NCBI GenBank assembly: GCA_903895195.1
Contig: CAITSZ010000042.1
Span: forward strand, 1-49,425
Length of the DNA stretch: 49,425 nt
Direction of reading: 5' to 3'
From: an uncultured Chlorobiaceae bacterium
GTDB taxonomy: Bacteria > Bacteroidota > Chlorobiia > Chlorobiales > Chlorobiaceae
In this document: positions 32,145 to 42,350 of the stretch, one piece after another
How the letters are laid out: each line of letters starts with the position of its first letter
How positions within the stretch are numbered: position 1 is the stretch's first letter
Made by a program: the position numbers and the translations under genes
Notes under the pieces: model-generated
Database searches by the model: none
Seen by the model: the letters and a program-made list of their open reading frames with translations, nothing else
Told to the model about the DNA's origin: nothing

Positions 32145-33008
32145 ATGGGACAGTATGATAAGTTGAAACAGGATATTCTCGGCTTTTCTTCGTTAGGCGC
32201 GGCTGCGCTCTGGGAAATTCCGGAAGCACGCAACGTGTTTGATCAGTTCAAGCAGCTGCTCAATGCCGGTCTGGTGAGGGCTGCTGAAAAATCCGGTGAG
32301 GATTGGGTGGTCAACGCCTGGGTCAAAGAGGGCATTTTACTCGGCATGCGACTTGGTCGGCTGCAGGAAAGTCATGTCTCGCATGACGGACAGGGCGCCG
32401 GGCTCACCTTTATCGACAAGGACACCTATCCGCTTAAAACGATAACGCTTGAAAATAATGTGCGCATTGTCCCAGGAGGATCGGCCGTCCGCGACGGCTC
32501 CTATCTTGCGCCTACAGTTGTCATGATGCCTCCTGCTTATGTGAATGTCGGGGCTTATGTTGATGAGGGAACCATGATTGACTCCCACGCTCTTGTCGGC
32601 AGCTGTGCGCAGGTTGGTAAAAAGGTGCACCTTTCGGCAGGCGTTCAGGTTGGCGGTGTGCTTGAGCCGGTAGGGGCCATACCCGTTGTTATCGAAGATG
32701 AGGTGATGGTCGGCGGCAACTGCGGTATTTATGAAGGCACCATTGTCAGGGAGCGAGCGGTGATAGGTACCGGGGTTATTCTCAATGGTTCAACGCCGGT
32801 CTATGATCTGGCGCGCAATGCGATCTACAGAAAAACAGCCGAGGCTCCACTGATTATTCCTGCCGGAGCTGTCGTTGTTGCCGGATCACGCAAGATCAAG
32901 GGTGATTTTGCTGCTGAACACGGACTTTCAATCTATACACCGGTTATTATCAAATACCGTGATGGTCGGACAGACAGCGCAACGGCTCTTGAAGAGGCTC
33001 TCAGGTAG
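32145..33008 (+). CDS. dapD: Tetrahydrodipicolinate N-succinyltransferase
   Basis: This 287-residue protein is a left-handed beta-helix acyltransferase. It has [18 protein letters not shown], then hexapeptide repeats with [40 protein letters not shown] and [19 protein letters not shown]-like turns. This is the DapD signature rather than DapH. DapD makes the succinylated intermediate of lysine/diaminopimelate synthesis. It starts 17 bp after rng and its stop abuts ctpA, so rng-dapD-ctpA may be one transcript. Confidence 0.93.
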   Translation: MGQYDKLKQDILGFSSLGAAALWEIPEARNVFDQFKQLLNAGLVRAAEKSGEDWVVNAWVKEGILLGMRLGRLQESHVSHDGQGAGLTFIDKDTYPLKTITLENNVRIVPGGSAVRDGSYLAPTVVMMPPAYVNVGAYVDEGTMIDSHALVGSCAQVGKKVHLSAGVQVGGVLEPVGAIPVVIEDEVMVGGNCGIYEGTIVRERAVIGTGVILNGSTPVYDLARNAIYRKTAEAPLIIPAGAVVVAGSRKIKGDFAAEHGLSIYTPVIIKYRDGRTDSATALEEALR

Positions 33009-34739
33009 GTGCCCGTGAATCGCTCCCGGAAGAGTCAGGATGGCCGCAAGAGGGGTAATGCTCCCGACCGCAGGATGCGGGGATTCCTTGTGTTTCTTGT
33101 TTTGTTCTGCTCTGTGCCATCCACTTCGCTTTACTGCGCAACAGCTCCCTCTGACAGAGGGTATTTTGATATCGTTAAAAGTATCGACCTGTTTGGCGAG
33201 GTGTATCGCGAAGTTTCAAAAAGTTATGTTGATACCGTCAATGTCAGCAAGATGATATATGCCGGTATCGATGGTATGCTCCACACCCTTGATCCCTATA
33301 CGGTATTTCTTAATGAAGAGGATTCGGGCGATCTTGATGATATGACCAACGGACAGTATGCCGGTATCGGCGTCATCATTTCGCCCGTTGACGGAGTGCT
33401 TTATGTAACATCGGTTGTTGAGGGCAGTGCAGCAGCAAAGGCCGGGATCAGGGCGGGTGATGCTATTGTTTCGATCGACAGCAAAGATGTTAAGAAGTCG
33501 CCATTTGCAGAGGTGAAGTCACTGATGAAAGGAGTCTCAGGTACTCCGCTTTCTCTCAAGCTGGAGCGTGAAGGTTCCCAGCCTTTTTCTGTCAGGGTTA
33601 TCCGTGAAGAGGTTCGGGTCAGTCCGGTCAGTTATTCCGCTATTATTGATGGTATCGGCTATGTCGAGATGAAAACCTTCAGTTCTCACTCAGCGGAAAA
33701 TTTACGTGAGGCCATACTTTCTCTTCAGCGTCAGGCTGCAGAGAATCACGTGCCGATGAAAGGGATTATTCTCGATCTGCGCAACAATCCAGGCGGGCTC
33801 CTGACGGTTGCCGTTGATGTAACCTCGCTTTTTGTTAACAGGGGCAGTTTAGTTGTTTCAATTCGAGGGCGGGGACCGGAAACCTCAAAAACCTATGTAA
33901 CATCTGTTCCTCCACTCAATGCCTCCCTTCCGCTTGCGGTGCTTATCAATTCCGAGAGTGCATCCGCGTCTGAAATTGTAGCCGGCGCAATCCAGGATCT
34001 TGACCGCGGGGTAGTTATCGGTGAGCGCTCCTTCGGTAAAGGACTGGTGCAGTCCATTATCAGGATATCCTACAATAATACCCTCAAGCTGACGACAGCC
34101 AAGTACTATACCCCCTCCGGCCGTCTGATCCAGAAAGAAAAAGATGGAGTCAACGATGTGCATCAACTGCTCCGCAAGGTAAAAGGGGATGCTGCAGAAA
34201 AGACATTCTATACCAGAGGCAAAAGAAAAGTGTACGGCGGCGGCGGAATTACCCCTGATATCCAGCTTCCTGATCCGGCGCGTTCATCCTATATAGCTGC
34301 GCTTCGCAAGAAAGGGCTGCTTTTTCTCTTCCCGGCATTCTATTGTTCTTCTCACCCGGTTATGCCTTCGCTGCCGTTGGATCGCAAAGCGCTGATGGCC
34401 TCCTTCAGTGACTTTTTGCAAAGAAAAAACTTTACCTATCTCTCTGAGGCTGAACGACGTTTCAATGAACTGAAGGAGAGCATCAAAAAAACGTCAGGCG
34501 CTAAAGATGTCGAATGGGAGAAAACGCATGAAGGACTCCGCCAGGAAGTCAAAAGGCTCAAGGTGCTGGAGATAGCCAAAGAGTCTGAAAGAGTCTCGCT
34601 ATTGCTGGAGCAGGAGGTTATCCGTACTTATAATGAGCGCCTGGCCCGTAAGACTGAACTCGATCACGATCCTGCTGTGAAAAAAGCGCTTGAAGTGCTC
34701 TCCGATTCCCGGAAATATTCAGGAATTCTTCATCCCTGA
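33009..34739 (+). CDS. ctpA: C-terminal processing (tail-specific) S41 protease
   Basis: This 576-residue protein starts at GTG directly after the dapD stop; GTG 33015 is an alternative. A basic N-terminus and hydrophobic stretch (FLVFLVLFCSVPSTSLYC) form a signal anchor. The PDZ domain has YAGIGVIISPVDG and VEGSAAAKAGIRAGDAIVSI. The S41 core has GIILDLRNNPGGLL, the nucleophile Ser in INSESASASEIVAGA and the Lys in GERSFGKGLVQS. The C-terminal 150 residues are charged and helical. It degrades or processes periplasmic proteins. The 3' end overlaps the convergent DUF2499 gene by 10 bp. Confidence 0.93.
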   Translation: MPVNRSRKSQDGRKRGNAPDRRMRGFLVFLVLFCSVPSTSLYCATAPSDRGYFDIVKSIDLFGEVYREVSKSYVDTVNVSKMIYAGIDGMLHTLDPYTVFLNEEDSGDLDDMTNGQYAGIGVIISPVDGVLYVTSVVEGSAAAKAGIRAGDAIVSIDSKDVKKSPFAEVKSLMKGVSGTPLSLKLEREGSQPFSVRVIREEVRVSPVSYSAIIDGIGYVEMKTFSSHSAENLREAILSLQRQAAENHVPMKGIILDLRNNPGGLLTVAVDVTSLFVNRGSLVVSIRGRGPETSKTYVTSVPPLNASLPLAVLINSESASASEIVAGAIQDLDRGVVIGERSFGKGLVQSIIRISYNNTLKLTTAKYYTPSGRLIQKEKDGVNDVHQLLRKVKGDAAEKTFYTRGKRKVYGGGGITPDIQLPDPARSSYIAALRKKGLLFLFPAFYCSSHPVMPSLPLDRKALMASFSDFLQRKNFTYLSEAERRFNELKESIKKTSGAKDVEWEKTHEGLRQEVKRLKVLEIAKESERVSLLLEQEVIRTYNERLARKTELDHDPAVKKALEVLSDSRKYSGILHP

Positions 34740-35416
34740 CCGTTCTGAAGCTGCCCTTTCTCGAACTCACGTATTTGACGATGCGCACCGAATGCGATCA
34801 TAAGATTGCTCATAGTGAGCAGGCTTTCAGCCAGTCCGTGCAGCAGATCATCGTGTGAAAGGGTCGGAAAACCTCGCACTACAGTTGCGAGGTAGATACA
34901 GAAGACGGTTACGGAGATAAAGACAAGGACAAACCAGAAGCCAGCCACTGTCAGTGCCGAAAAAACAGTCCGGTCGCGCCTGTAAAGAACAATAAGCAGC
35001 ACCAGAAACGTAAGATAAACAATGCTTGAAAGCTGCAGGATAGTGTCAAAAATATCCGCACCCATATAGGATTGCGGTTTTCCTGCAAACACAATAGCGG
35101 CAACAGCAGCACTATACCCTGCCGCCTGCTCTCTTTTAGTTGCTTTCAGGAGATTCAGTGTGGCCCATAACAGTGAAATGCTTCCGAAAAAATTGATCAC
35201 CTCCGACATATCCAGAAGCAGCGGAATGGAGTCTGTGGATATGTGATACCCAAGAACAAAAAAACTGCCGAACCAGTGAGGAAGCATGGCTATGCCGAAG
35301 AGCCTGATGTTGCGCTTCCCGGTCAGTGTGCCGTATCGAAAAATCAGAAAGGCTCCGATTCCCCACTCAAGGGCCGACGAGATATGGATGATCCAGTTCG
35401 GAAAAGAGAGGAGCAT
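34730..35416 (-). CDS. DUF2499 (Ycf49-like) integral membrane protein
   Basis: This 228-residue protein has about seven hydrophobic segments. The N-terminal half (LLSFPNWIIHISSALEWGIG, then FRYGTLTGKRN and GIAMLPHWFGSFFVLGYH) resembles DUF2499/Ycf49, a family of cyanobacteria and chloroplasts. The second half (residues 85-210) is another set of membrane helices that might correspond to the partner family DUF3593, but this is less clear. The ATG abuts the stop of the bchP gene. Function is unknown. A link to pigment or photosynthetic membrane biology is inference from its distribution and neighbour. Confidence 0.75.
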   Translation of the reverse strand: MLLSFPNWIIHISSALEWGIGAFLIFRYGTLTGKRNIRLFGIAMLPHWFGSFFVLGYHISTDSIPLLLDMSEVINFFGSISLLWATLNLLKATKREQAAGYSAAVAAIVFAGKPQSYMGADIFDTILQLSSIVYLTFLVLLIVLYRRDRTVFSALTVAGFWFVLVFISVTVFCIYLATVVRGFPTLSHDDLLHGLAESLLTMSNLMIAFGAHRQIREFEKGQLQNGQG

Positions 35417-36559
35417 TTAAGAGCCTTTGATCAAGTGGTAGATGTTTTTAGAAAAAATTTTCATCTGGGTTGACCAGGGGGCCGGTATCATCTTTTTATA
35501 GAGATAGGAGTCAAAGGTGATCCTTTGCACATCATCATCAGCGCAAATGGCCACAAAGCTCTCCCTCAGGCGGTCAGAGCGGTAGTAGACTGCCTGCAGC
35601 ACTTCAAGGCCGAAAAAGATAGGTGCATAGAGCTTTCGAAACTCATCTTCATAGTTCTTCAGCGGGGTATTTCTTTTCAGGTGCTCAATCATTGCTTGCG
35701 CTCCCAGCTTACCGGATCGCATGGCAAAAAATATACCCTCTCCGTTAGCCGGAGTTACCAGGCCTGCTGCATCCCCTACAAGAATTGATTTCTCGGCAGT
35801 AAAAGATTTACGAGGCTTCATCGGAATTTTAGCGGCCTCGTCCAGGTAGGGAGTATCGGTAATCCCTATTTTCTGAATAAAGCGCTTCTGGAGCGCCTTG
35901 ATATTATACTTGTTGTCCTCTGTTCCTGTTCCGATGGCAAGGTGATCCGCTTTGGGAAAAATCCAGCCATAAAAATCGGGAGAGACTTCACCGTCAAACC
36001 AGATTTCCACTATATCGCTGAATTTCTGGATGGATGGCGTGTAGTGGAATCGCTGCTGCATGGCGATAACTTTCAGCTCATTCGGCGGAAAGTGCAGTTC
36101 ATCGGCGGTTTTAGAGTTTGCCCCGTCAGCACCGATAATCCTCAGCACTTCAACCGGCGGCACCTTGTTGTTTAGAGTACTGATTACAAAGCCGTTGCCG
36201 GAAGGCTTGATGGAATTAACCAGACCTTCAACGACAACCGCACCCGCTTTTTCAGCTTCTGAACGGAGCCAGCTGTCAAATTTTTCACGCCTTACCATGC
36301 CGACATAGCCGTTCGGCATTCGCATCTCAATAACTCTGCCTTTGGGAGAGCGGGCCCTCATGCGGGAGAGTTTCTTTTCCACCAGATCCAGAGGAATATT
36401 GAACTCTTCGATAAGGCCAAGAGGAATGGCTCCTCCGCATGGCTTGACATTGTCAAGGTTTCTCTCAAACAGAACAGTAGAAACTCCTGCCCGTGCAAGT
36501 TCTGCGGCAGCAACAGCTCCCGAAGGTCCTCCTCCAATGACGGCGACATCGTAACGCAT
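35417..36559 (-). CDS. bchP: Geranylgeranyl reductase family protein, probably BchP
   Basis: This 380-residue FAD protein starts with the dinucleotide motif [21 protein letters not shown]. It has the family word [13 protein letters not shown] near residue 40 and the second FAD motif [20 protein letters not shown]. BchP reduces the geranylgeranyl tail of bacteriochlorophyll to phytyl; related enzymes reduce other isoprenoids. Distinguishing BchP from other members needs a tree. The DUF2499 gene follows with no gap, so the two are likely co-transcribed. Confidence 0.85.
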   Translation of the reverse strand: MRYDVAVIGGGPSGAVAAAELARAGVSTVLFERNLDNVKPCGGAIPLGLIEEFNIPLDLVEKKLSRMRARSPKGRVIEMRMPNGYVGMVRREKFDSWLRSEAEKAGAVVVEGLVNSIKPSGNGFVISTLNNKVPPVEVLRIIGADGANSKTADELHFPPNELKVIAMQQRFHYTPSIQKFSDIVEIWFDGEVSPDFYGWIFPKADHLAIGTGTEDNKYNIKALQKRFIQKIGITDTPYLDEAAKIPMKPRKSFTAEKSILVGDAAGLVTPANGEGIFFAMRSGKLGAQAMIEHLKRNTPLKNYEDEFRKLYAPIFFGLEVLQAVYYRSDRLRESFVAICADDDVQRITFDSYLYKKMIPAPWSTQMKIFSKNIYHLIKGS

Positions 36560-36594
36560 TGTTATAAAAAGAAATTAACCGGCATTAATGCGAC

Positions 36595-38067
36595 TTAGAC
36601 AAGCTTTGCCGCCAGAAACGATCTGACTTGTGAAATATCAATTCTTTCCTGCAGTGCGGAGTCCCGATAGCGTACCGTTACAGTGTTTGCTTCCAGCGAC
36701 TCATGGTCAACCGTAATACAGAACGGTGTGCCGATTTCATCCTGTCTCCGGTAGCGCTTGCCGATAGAGCCGGCATCATCATACTGGACAAGGAACTCTT
36801 CAGAAAGCTCATCACGCAGCTTCAGTGCAGCTTCACCCATTCCGCCCTTCTTCATGAGCGGCAGTACCGCAGCCTTTACCGGAGCCACTTTAGGCGACAG
36901 TCTCAGCACTACGCGCTCTTCGCCGTCAACGGTGTCCTCCGTATAGGCATCTGCGAGCAGCGCAAGGAAAAGCCGATCGCATCCGGCTGAGGTTTCAACA
37001 ACATAGGGGATGTAACGCTCGTTAGTCAGCTGGTCGATATACTCCATGTTCTTGCCTGAAAACTCCTGATGCTGTTTCAGGTCAAAATCTGTTCTCGAGT
37101 GTATTCCTTCAATCTCTTCTATTCCGAACGGAAACTCAAACTTTATGTCGTAGGCAAGGTCGGCATAGTGGGCAAGCTTGTCATGCTTGTACCAGTGCAG
37201 TTTCTCCCTGCTGATGCCAAGCGAGTCAGTGTACCAGTTAAAGCGCTCCTCTCTCCATGCTTCAAACGCCTCAACCTGGCTGCCTGGTTTTACAAAGTAC
37301 TGCATCTCCATCTGTTCAAACTCAACCATACGGAAGATGAAGTTGCCTTTGACGATCTCGTTACGGAAAGCCTTGCCGATCTGTGCAATTCCAAAGGGAA
37401 CTCTCATGCGCGACGATTCCCGCACGTTGTGGAAGTTCACAAAAATGCCCTGTGCTGTTTCAGGACGCAGATAGACAATACTTGACGTATCAGCAACCGC
37501 TCCCATATTGCACTGGAACATCAGGTTGAACTGACGCACTTCTGTCCAGTCTCCCGATCCTGTATCCTGAGCTTTCATCCCCTCGGCAATGATCAGCTCA
37601 TAGAGTGCGCGGTTCGAATCCTTCGCTCCTCCGGCTGCTTCGTAGGTCGCCTTAACTCTCAGTGCGTCCTCTTCCTTGCCTTCGCGGCGGAGTTTTTCAA
37701 TATGATTTTCAATCAGGTGGTCAGCACGGTAACGTCTTTTGGTAGTCTTGTCATCAATCATCGGGTCATTAAAGCTCGACACATGTCCCGAAGCCTCCCA
37801 GACCCTGGGATTCATCATAATCGAAGCATCAAGCCCTACAATATTCTGATGGCGGCGCGTCATCGATTTCCACCATAGATCCTTGATATTCTTTTTCAGT
37901 TCACTGCCGAGCGGACCATAGTCAAAGCACGAAGAGAGCCCTTCATAGATCTCCGACGACTGAAAAATAAACCCTCGGCGCTTAGCCAGTGAAACCAGTT
38001 TATGCATGACTTTATCAGGCGGCAGATTGACGCTCTGCACCCGTTTCTGCTCAGAATTACTCATCAT
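36595..38067 (-). CDS. glyS: Glycyl-tRNA synthetase, homodimeric type
   Basis: This 490-residue class II synthetase has GFIFQSSEIYEGLSSCFDYG and PLGSELKKNIK. Motif 2 is around VPFGIAQIGKAFRNEI and motif 3 in ETSAGCDRLFLALLADAYTE. The C-terminal anticodon-binding domain runs VAPVKAAVLPL to the end. It is the alpha2 type, not the alpha2beta2 type, so no second subunit is expected. An internal insertion domain of moderate size is present (residues 95-190). It lies 35 bp upstream of bchP, possibly in one operon. Confidence 0.96.
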   Translation of the reverse strand: MMSNSEQKRVQSVNLPPDKVMHKLVSLAKRRGFIFQSSEIYEGLSSCFDYGPLGSELKKNIKDLWWKSMTRRHQNIVGLDASIMMNPRVWEASGHVSSFNDPMIDDKTTKRRYRADHLIENHIEKLRREGKEEDALRVKATYEAAGGAKDSNRALYELIIAEGMKAQDTGSGDWTEVRQFNLMFQCNMGAVADTSSIVYLRPETAQGIFVNFHNVRESSRMRVPFGIAQIGKAFRNEIVKGNFIFRMVEFEQMEMQYFVKPGSQVEAFEAWREERFNWYTDSLGISREKLHWYKHDKLAHYADLAYDIKFEFPFGIEEIEGIHSRTDFDLKQHQEFSGKNMEYIDQLTNERYIPYVVETSAGCDRLFLALLADAYTEDTVDGEERVVLRLSPKVAPVKAAVLPLMKKGGMGEAALKLRDELSEEFLVQYDDAGSIGKRYRRQDEIGTPFCITVDHESLEANTVTVRYRDSALQERIDISQVRSFLAAKLV

Positions 38068-38219
38068 TCAATCAAAATGTTATAAAAAAATCCCTTAGGG
38101 ATTCCCATTCAATGGAAAACATTGAATATAAGAAACAAAGGAACATAACCAGCCACCCCCTCCTTGTCATCCCGATCTCTCATTCGTGACATCTCATCTT
38201 TCTCCGCGAAGCCCCCCGC

Positions 38220-38537
38220 TCACCCCGTCTGTATCTCGGTTTTAAGGGCAATCTCTTCGAGAATCCCGCTAACTTTAAGGCAGGAACTCATCTGACCGAA
38301 ATAGACGATACTCCTTCCCCGGGTATGAACTTCCCATGTACACTGCTCAGCTTTCTGACGGCTGCATTGCGTAGCCTTGATGATCTGCATGATGACCTCA
38401 TCGAAGGAGTGCTCTTCATCATTGAACAACACGACGCGATATGCGTCAAGCGTATCAGTCCCGGAGCTTTGTTCACTCTCTTTTGTTGCCTGCCCGGGAA
38501 AAGATGCGTTCCAGCTGATCAGCAGGGAGGAGTTCAT
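38220..38537 (-). CDS. clpS: ClpS-like adaptor of the Clp protease
   Basis: This 105-residue protein has a flexible N-terminus of about 30 residues, then the ClpS fold: [17 protein letters not shown], with the N-degron pocket Asn-Asp, and [16 protein letters not shown] with the conserved His. It would hand N-end-rule substrates to ClpA/ClpC. The length fits the family. About 150 bp separates it from glyS; that gap has an inverted repeat ATTCAATG (38107-38114)/CATTGAAT (38120-38127) and nothing else. Confidence 0.88.
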   Translation of the reverse strand: MNSSLLISWNASFPGQATKESEQSSGTDTLDAYRVVLFNDEEHSFDEVIMQIIKATQCSRQKAEQCTWEVHTRGRSIVYFGQMSSCLKVSGILEEIALKTEIQTG

Positions 38538-38619
38538 GGTTGTTCCGTTCTATCGGTTTAAAACTGTAAAATAGGAAATGCGTCCCTACAGATGCAAGAG
38601 TAACAGATGCCCTGGACTC

Positions 38620-39564
38620 TTATCGTATAACAGGCTCGAGAGCACCGAGCGAAAAAGTGCCGGTTGGCGATACCGTGAGTTTAAAACGGGCACCTACCGG
38701 TATGGTCATCAGATCCTGTATATGGCCGTAGGAGAGCCCTGAAAGGGTCGCGGCGTGATTGTTGAGCATACTGTAATATTCGAATACCCGTTTCATTCGT
38801 TCATCATCACCTGTTTTTTCCTGTTCGCCTGAGAATTGGCCAAACAGAATGGCACTGCATCGTGAAAGAAGGCTTGCATTGGAGAGATGCGACAGCATCC
38901 GGTCAACGCGGTATGCAGGCTCGTTGACGTCTTCGAGAAAAAGAAGAGTGTTATTGAAGGACGGAAGAAAGGGTGTCCCGATCATGGAGGAGAGAACAGA
39001 AAGGTTGCCTCCGATGAGCTGCCCTTCTGCCGAGCCCTCTCTAATACAGGTAACGGGATGACTCTTATGGTTCTGAAGCGACAGGGCATAGCCCGGAGAG
39101 GTTAGCATACCCCAGAAATGCTCTTCGGTATAAGGCGAGGGAGAATGGAGCTCCGTGGCGAGCATGGGGCCGGAAAAACTTATCAGACCGGTTTTGGAAT
39201 AGAGAGCAAGAGAGAGAGCTGTAATATCTGAATAGCCCGCAAGAATCTTCGGGTTGGACGCTATCAGGCTGTAATCGATGTTGTTCAAGAGTCGCGCAGC
39301 CCCGGCTCCACCTCTCAGGCAGAATATTGCCTGCACTGAAGGGTCGATGAACATGTCGTGAATATCGTGCAGCTTTTCTTTATCTGCAATTGCAGGGTCA
39401 GGATCGATTCTGTTCAGGTGGAGAGATGGCTTGACGTTGTAGCCGTTTTTTTCAAGATAGCGTATCGCCTGCCCGATTTTTTCAGGATAAGCGCAATGTG
39501 AAGATGGGGAGATCAGCCCGATGGTATCTCCCTTGCGCAGGGCTTTTGGTGTGAGGATTTTCAT
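38620..39564 (-). CDS. LD-carboxypeptidase, peptidase family S66
   Basis: This 314-residue protein begins LRKGDTIGLISPSSHC. It has CLRGGAGAARLLNNIDY, the nucleophile region GYSDITALSLAL, then FLEDVNEPAYRVDRML with the Glu, and the His in LSYGHIQDLMTIPVG. Family members cut the L,D bond of murein tetrapeptides during cell-wall recycling or inactivate microcin C. Cytoplasmic, no signal peptide. It lies downstream of the atp terminator hairpin. Confidence 0.92.
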   Translation of the reverse strand: MKILTPKALRKGDTIGLISPSSHCAYPEKIGQAIRYLEKNGYNVKPSLHLNRIDPDPAIADKEKLHDIHDMFIDPSVQAIFCLRGGAGAARLLNNIDYSLIASNPKILAGYSDITALSLALYSKTGLISFSGPMLATELHSPSPYTEEHFWGMLTSPGYALSLQNHKSHPVTCIREGSAEGQLIGGNLSVLSSMIGTPFLPSFNNTLLFLEDVNEPAYRVDRMLSHLSNASLLSRCSAILFGQFSGEQEKTGDDERMKRVFEYYSMLNNHAATLSGLSYGHIQDLMTIPVGARFKLTVSPTGTFSLGALEPVIR

Positions 39565-39571
39565 AAAACCA

Positions 39572-39609
39572 AAAAAACATCAGCACCCGTTAGGATGCTG
39601 ATGTTTTTT
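39572..39609 (-). terminator. Terminator of the atpDC operon
   Basis: AAAAAACATCAGCA (39572-39585) and TGCTGATGTTTTTT (39596-39609) form a 14-bp stem with a 10-base loop. It has A/U-rich ends, a good intrinsic terminator 17 bp beyond the atpC stop, reading on the minus strand. Confidence 0.88.
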
Positions 39610-39625
39610 ATTCATTTGCATGAAA

Positions 39626-39892
39626 TCAGGAAATAGTTTCAGTCAGCAGAATGGCCTTGTTGCCGCTGACCTCTAAAAATCCGTCCGAGATTGAAAATGA
39701 CTGTTCGGTTCGATCTGCCAGAGCAAGTTTAACCTTGCCTGTTTTCAGTGACGAGAGCAGGGGTGCATGGTTTTTCAGTATCTGAAACTGACCCTCTTCT
39801 CCTGGTGCCGTTACACTGACAACCTCCCCGGAAAAATAAAGCTTCTGGGGTGTGACGATCTCTATATTGAACCCTTTATCGGAATTCGCCAT
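39626..39892 (-). CDS. atpC: ATP synthase F1 epsilon subunit
   Basis: This 88-residue protein consists of the epsilon N-terminal beta-sandwich only: [20 protein letters not shown], then [20 protein letters not shown] and the end [14 protein letters not shown]. The C-terminal helical hairpin, which inhibits hydrolysis in other bacteria, is missing. The short form matches a complete gene with its own terminator, so this is not a truncation artefact. It is paired with atpD, away from the other ATP synthase genes. Confidence 0.93.
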   Translation of the reverse strand: MANSDKGFNIEIVTPQKLYFSGEVVSVTAPGEEGQFQILKNHAPLLSSLKTGKVKLALADRTEQSFSISDGFLEVSGNKAILLTETIS

Positions 39893-39906
39893 GATTTTTG
39901 CCTGGT

Positions 39907-41316
<1,410 letters not shown>

Positions 41317-41424
41317 TTATAGAGTAATCAAACGTTCAGGCATCCATTCATTGTCTGGGGGCCCTTTTTTTAATCGGGAATTATGGCTCTGATCATCCCG
41401 TTGTAATGGTAGTTCATGAAACGA

Positions 41425-41496
41425 GCCACCTGAGGGAGTTGAACCCACGACCTACTATTTACGAAACAGTTGCTCTACCAACTGAGCTAAGGTGGC
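41425..41496 (-). tRNA. tRNA-Thr (anticodon CGT)
   Basis: A 72-nt cloverleaf reads on the minus strand. The acceptor is GCCACCT/AGGTGGC, the D-arm GCTCAGTTGGTAGAGC, and the anticodon stem ACTGT/ATAGT with loop TTCGTAA (anticodon CGT, reads ACG). The T-loop is TTCAACT with one T-T mismatch in the stem (GTGGG/CCCTC). CCA is not encoded. Confidence 0.95.
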
Positions 41497-41645
41497 TTAA
41501 GCATATAAAACAAATCAAGCCGAAATATAATTTTTTTGATAAAGAAACACAAAGATAAATACATCCCATTTATAGACGTCAAAAAAATAGAAGAATTGTA
41601 TATTAGATGGTGAAGGCATTTTGTGATGATGCTTTTTTATTAAAC

Positions 41646-42209
41646 ATGAACCGACTTATTACAATGATGAAGATGGCAAGGTGTTCTGTACGTGTGGTTT
41701 TACTTGGATGTTTTTTTTGGGCTGCAATGACAGGTCCTCTGTCTGCCGCACCTGCCTCTGATGCGTCACAGCCCGCTCCTGCGTTTACTGTGGTCACAAT
41801 CGACGGAAAAACAGTAAGTTCGGCCAACCTCACAGGTACATCCTATATTATCAATTTCTTTGCCTCCTGGTGCCCTCCCTGCCGTTCAGAGATTCCGGAT
41901 ATGGTTGCCCTTCAGAATCAATACGGCCGTAAAGGATTCACCTTTATCGGAGTGGCGGTTAATGAAACCGAGCCGACGATAAAGGCTTTCATCAATAAAA
42001 ATCAGATCACCTATCCTGTCGTTATGGCTAACGAGCAGATAGTCAATGCCTTCGGCCGATATGTTAATGGAGGCATACGTGCAATTCCGACCTCTTTTGT
42101 CGTCAATTCTTCAGGCCGCGTCACCCAGGTTGTTACCGGCGCGCGAAATAAAGAGGTGTTTGAAAAAATTATTCTTGATAATGTCAGGAAGCATAAGGCA
42201 TCTAAATAA
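41646..42209 (+). CDS. TlpA/ResA-like periplasmic thioredoxin
   Basis: The start is uncertain: the frame is open to 41607, and ATG 41646 gives MNRLITMMKMARCSVRVVL, a good signal sequence with a hydrophobic core and an AAPA cleavage region. The thioredoxin fold has FFASWCPPCRSEIPDM (active-site CPPC), FIGVAVNETEPTIKAF and the cis-Pro in IRAIPTSFVV. Such proteins reduce disulfides outside the cytoplasm, for example in cytochrome c maturation. It is divergent from the tRNA gene and followed by a terminator. Confidence 0.88.
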   Translation: MNRLITMMKMARCSVRVVLLGCFFWAAMTGPLSAAPASDASQPAPAFTVVTIDGKTVSSANLTGTSYIINFFASWCPPCRSEIPDMVALQNQYGRKGFTFIGVAVNETEPTIKAFINKNQITYPVVMANEQIVNAFGRYVNGGIRAIPTSFVVNSSGRVTQVVTGARNKEVFEKIILDNVRKHKASK

Positions 42210-42282
42210 AGCTCTCATCAGATGATTGGTGTTTGTAAAGTCCCGGATGAATGTTACAATCCGGAAATATATTCTCTCTTAT

Positions 42283-42320
42283 ACGTCCGTGGCCCAGGTG
42301 TGGTTGCGGACGTTTTTTTT
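42283..42320 (+). terminator. Intrinsic terminator after the TlpA-like gene
   Basis: ACGTCCGT (42283-42290) and GCGGACGT (42306-42313) make an 8-bp stem with one G-T pair and a 15-base loop. A run of eight T follows at 42313-42320. Confidence 0.8.
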
Positions 42321-42350
42321 GTATAACCTATAGACAATGAAAGAAAGACC

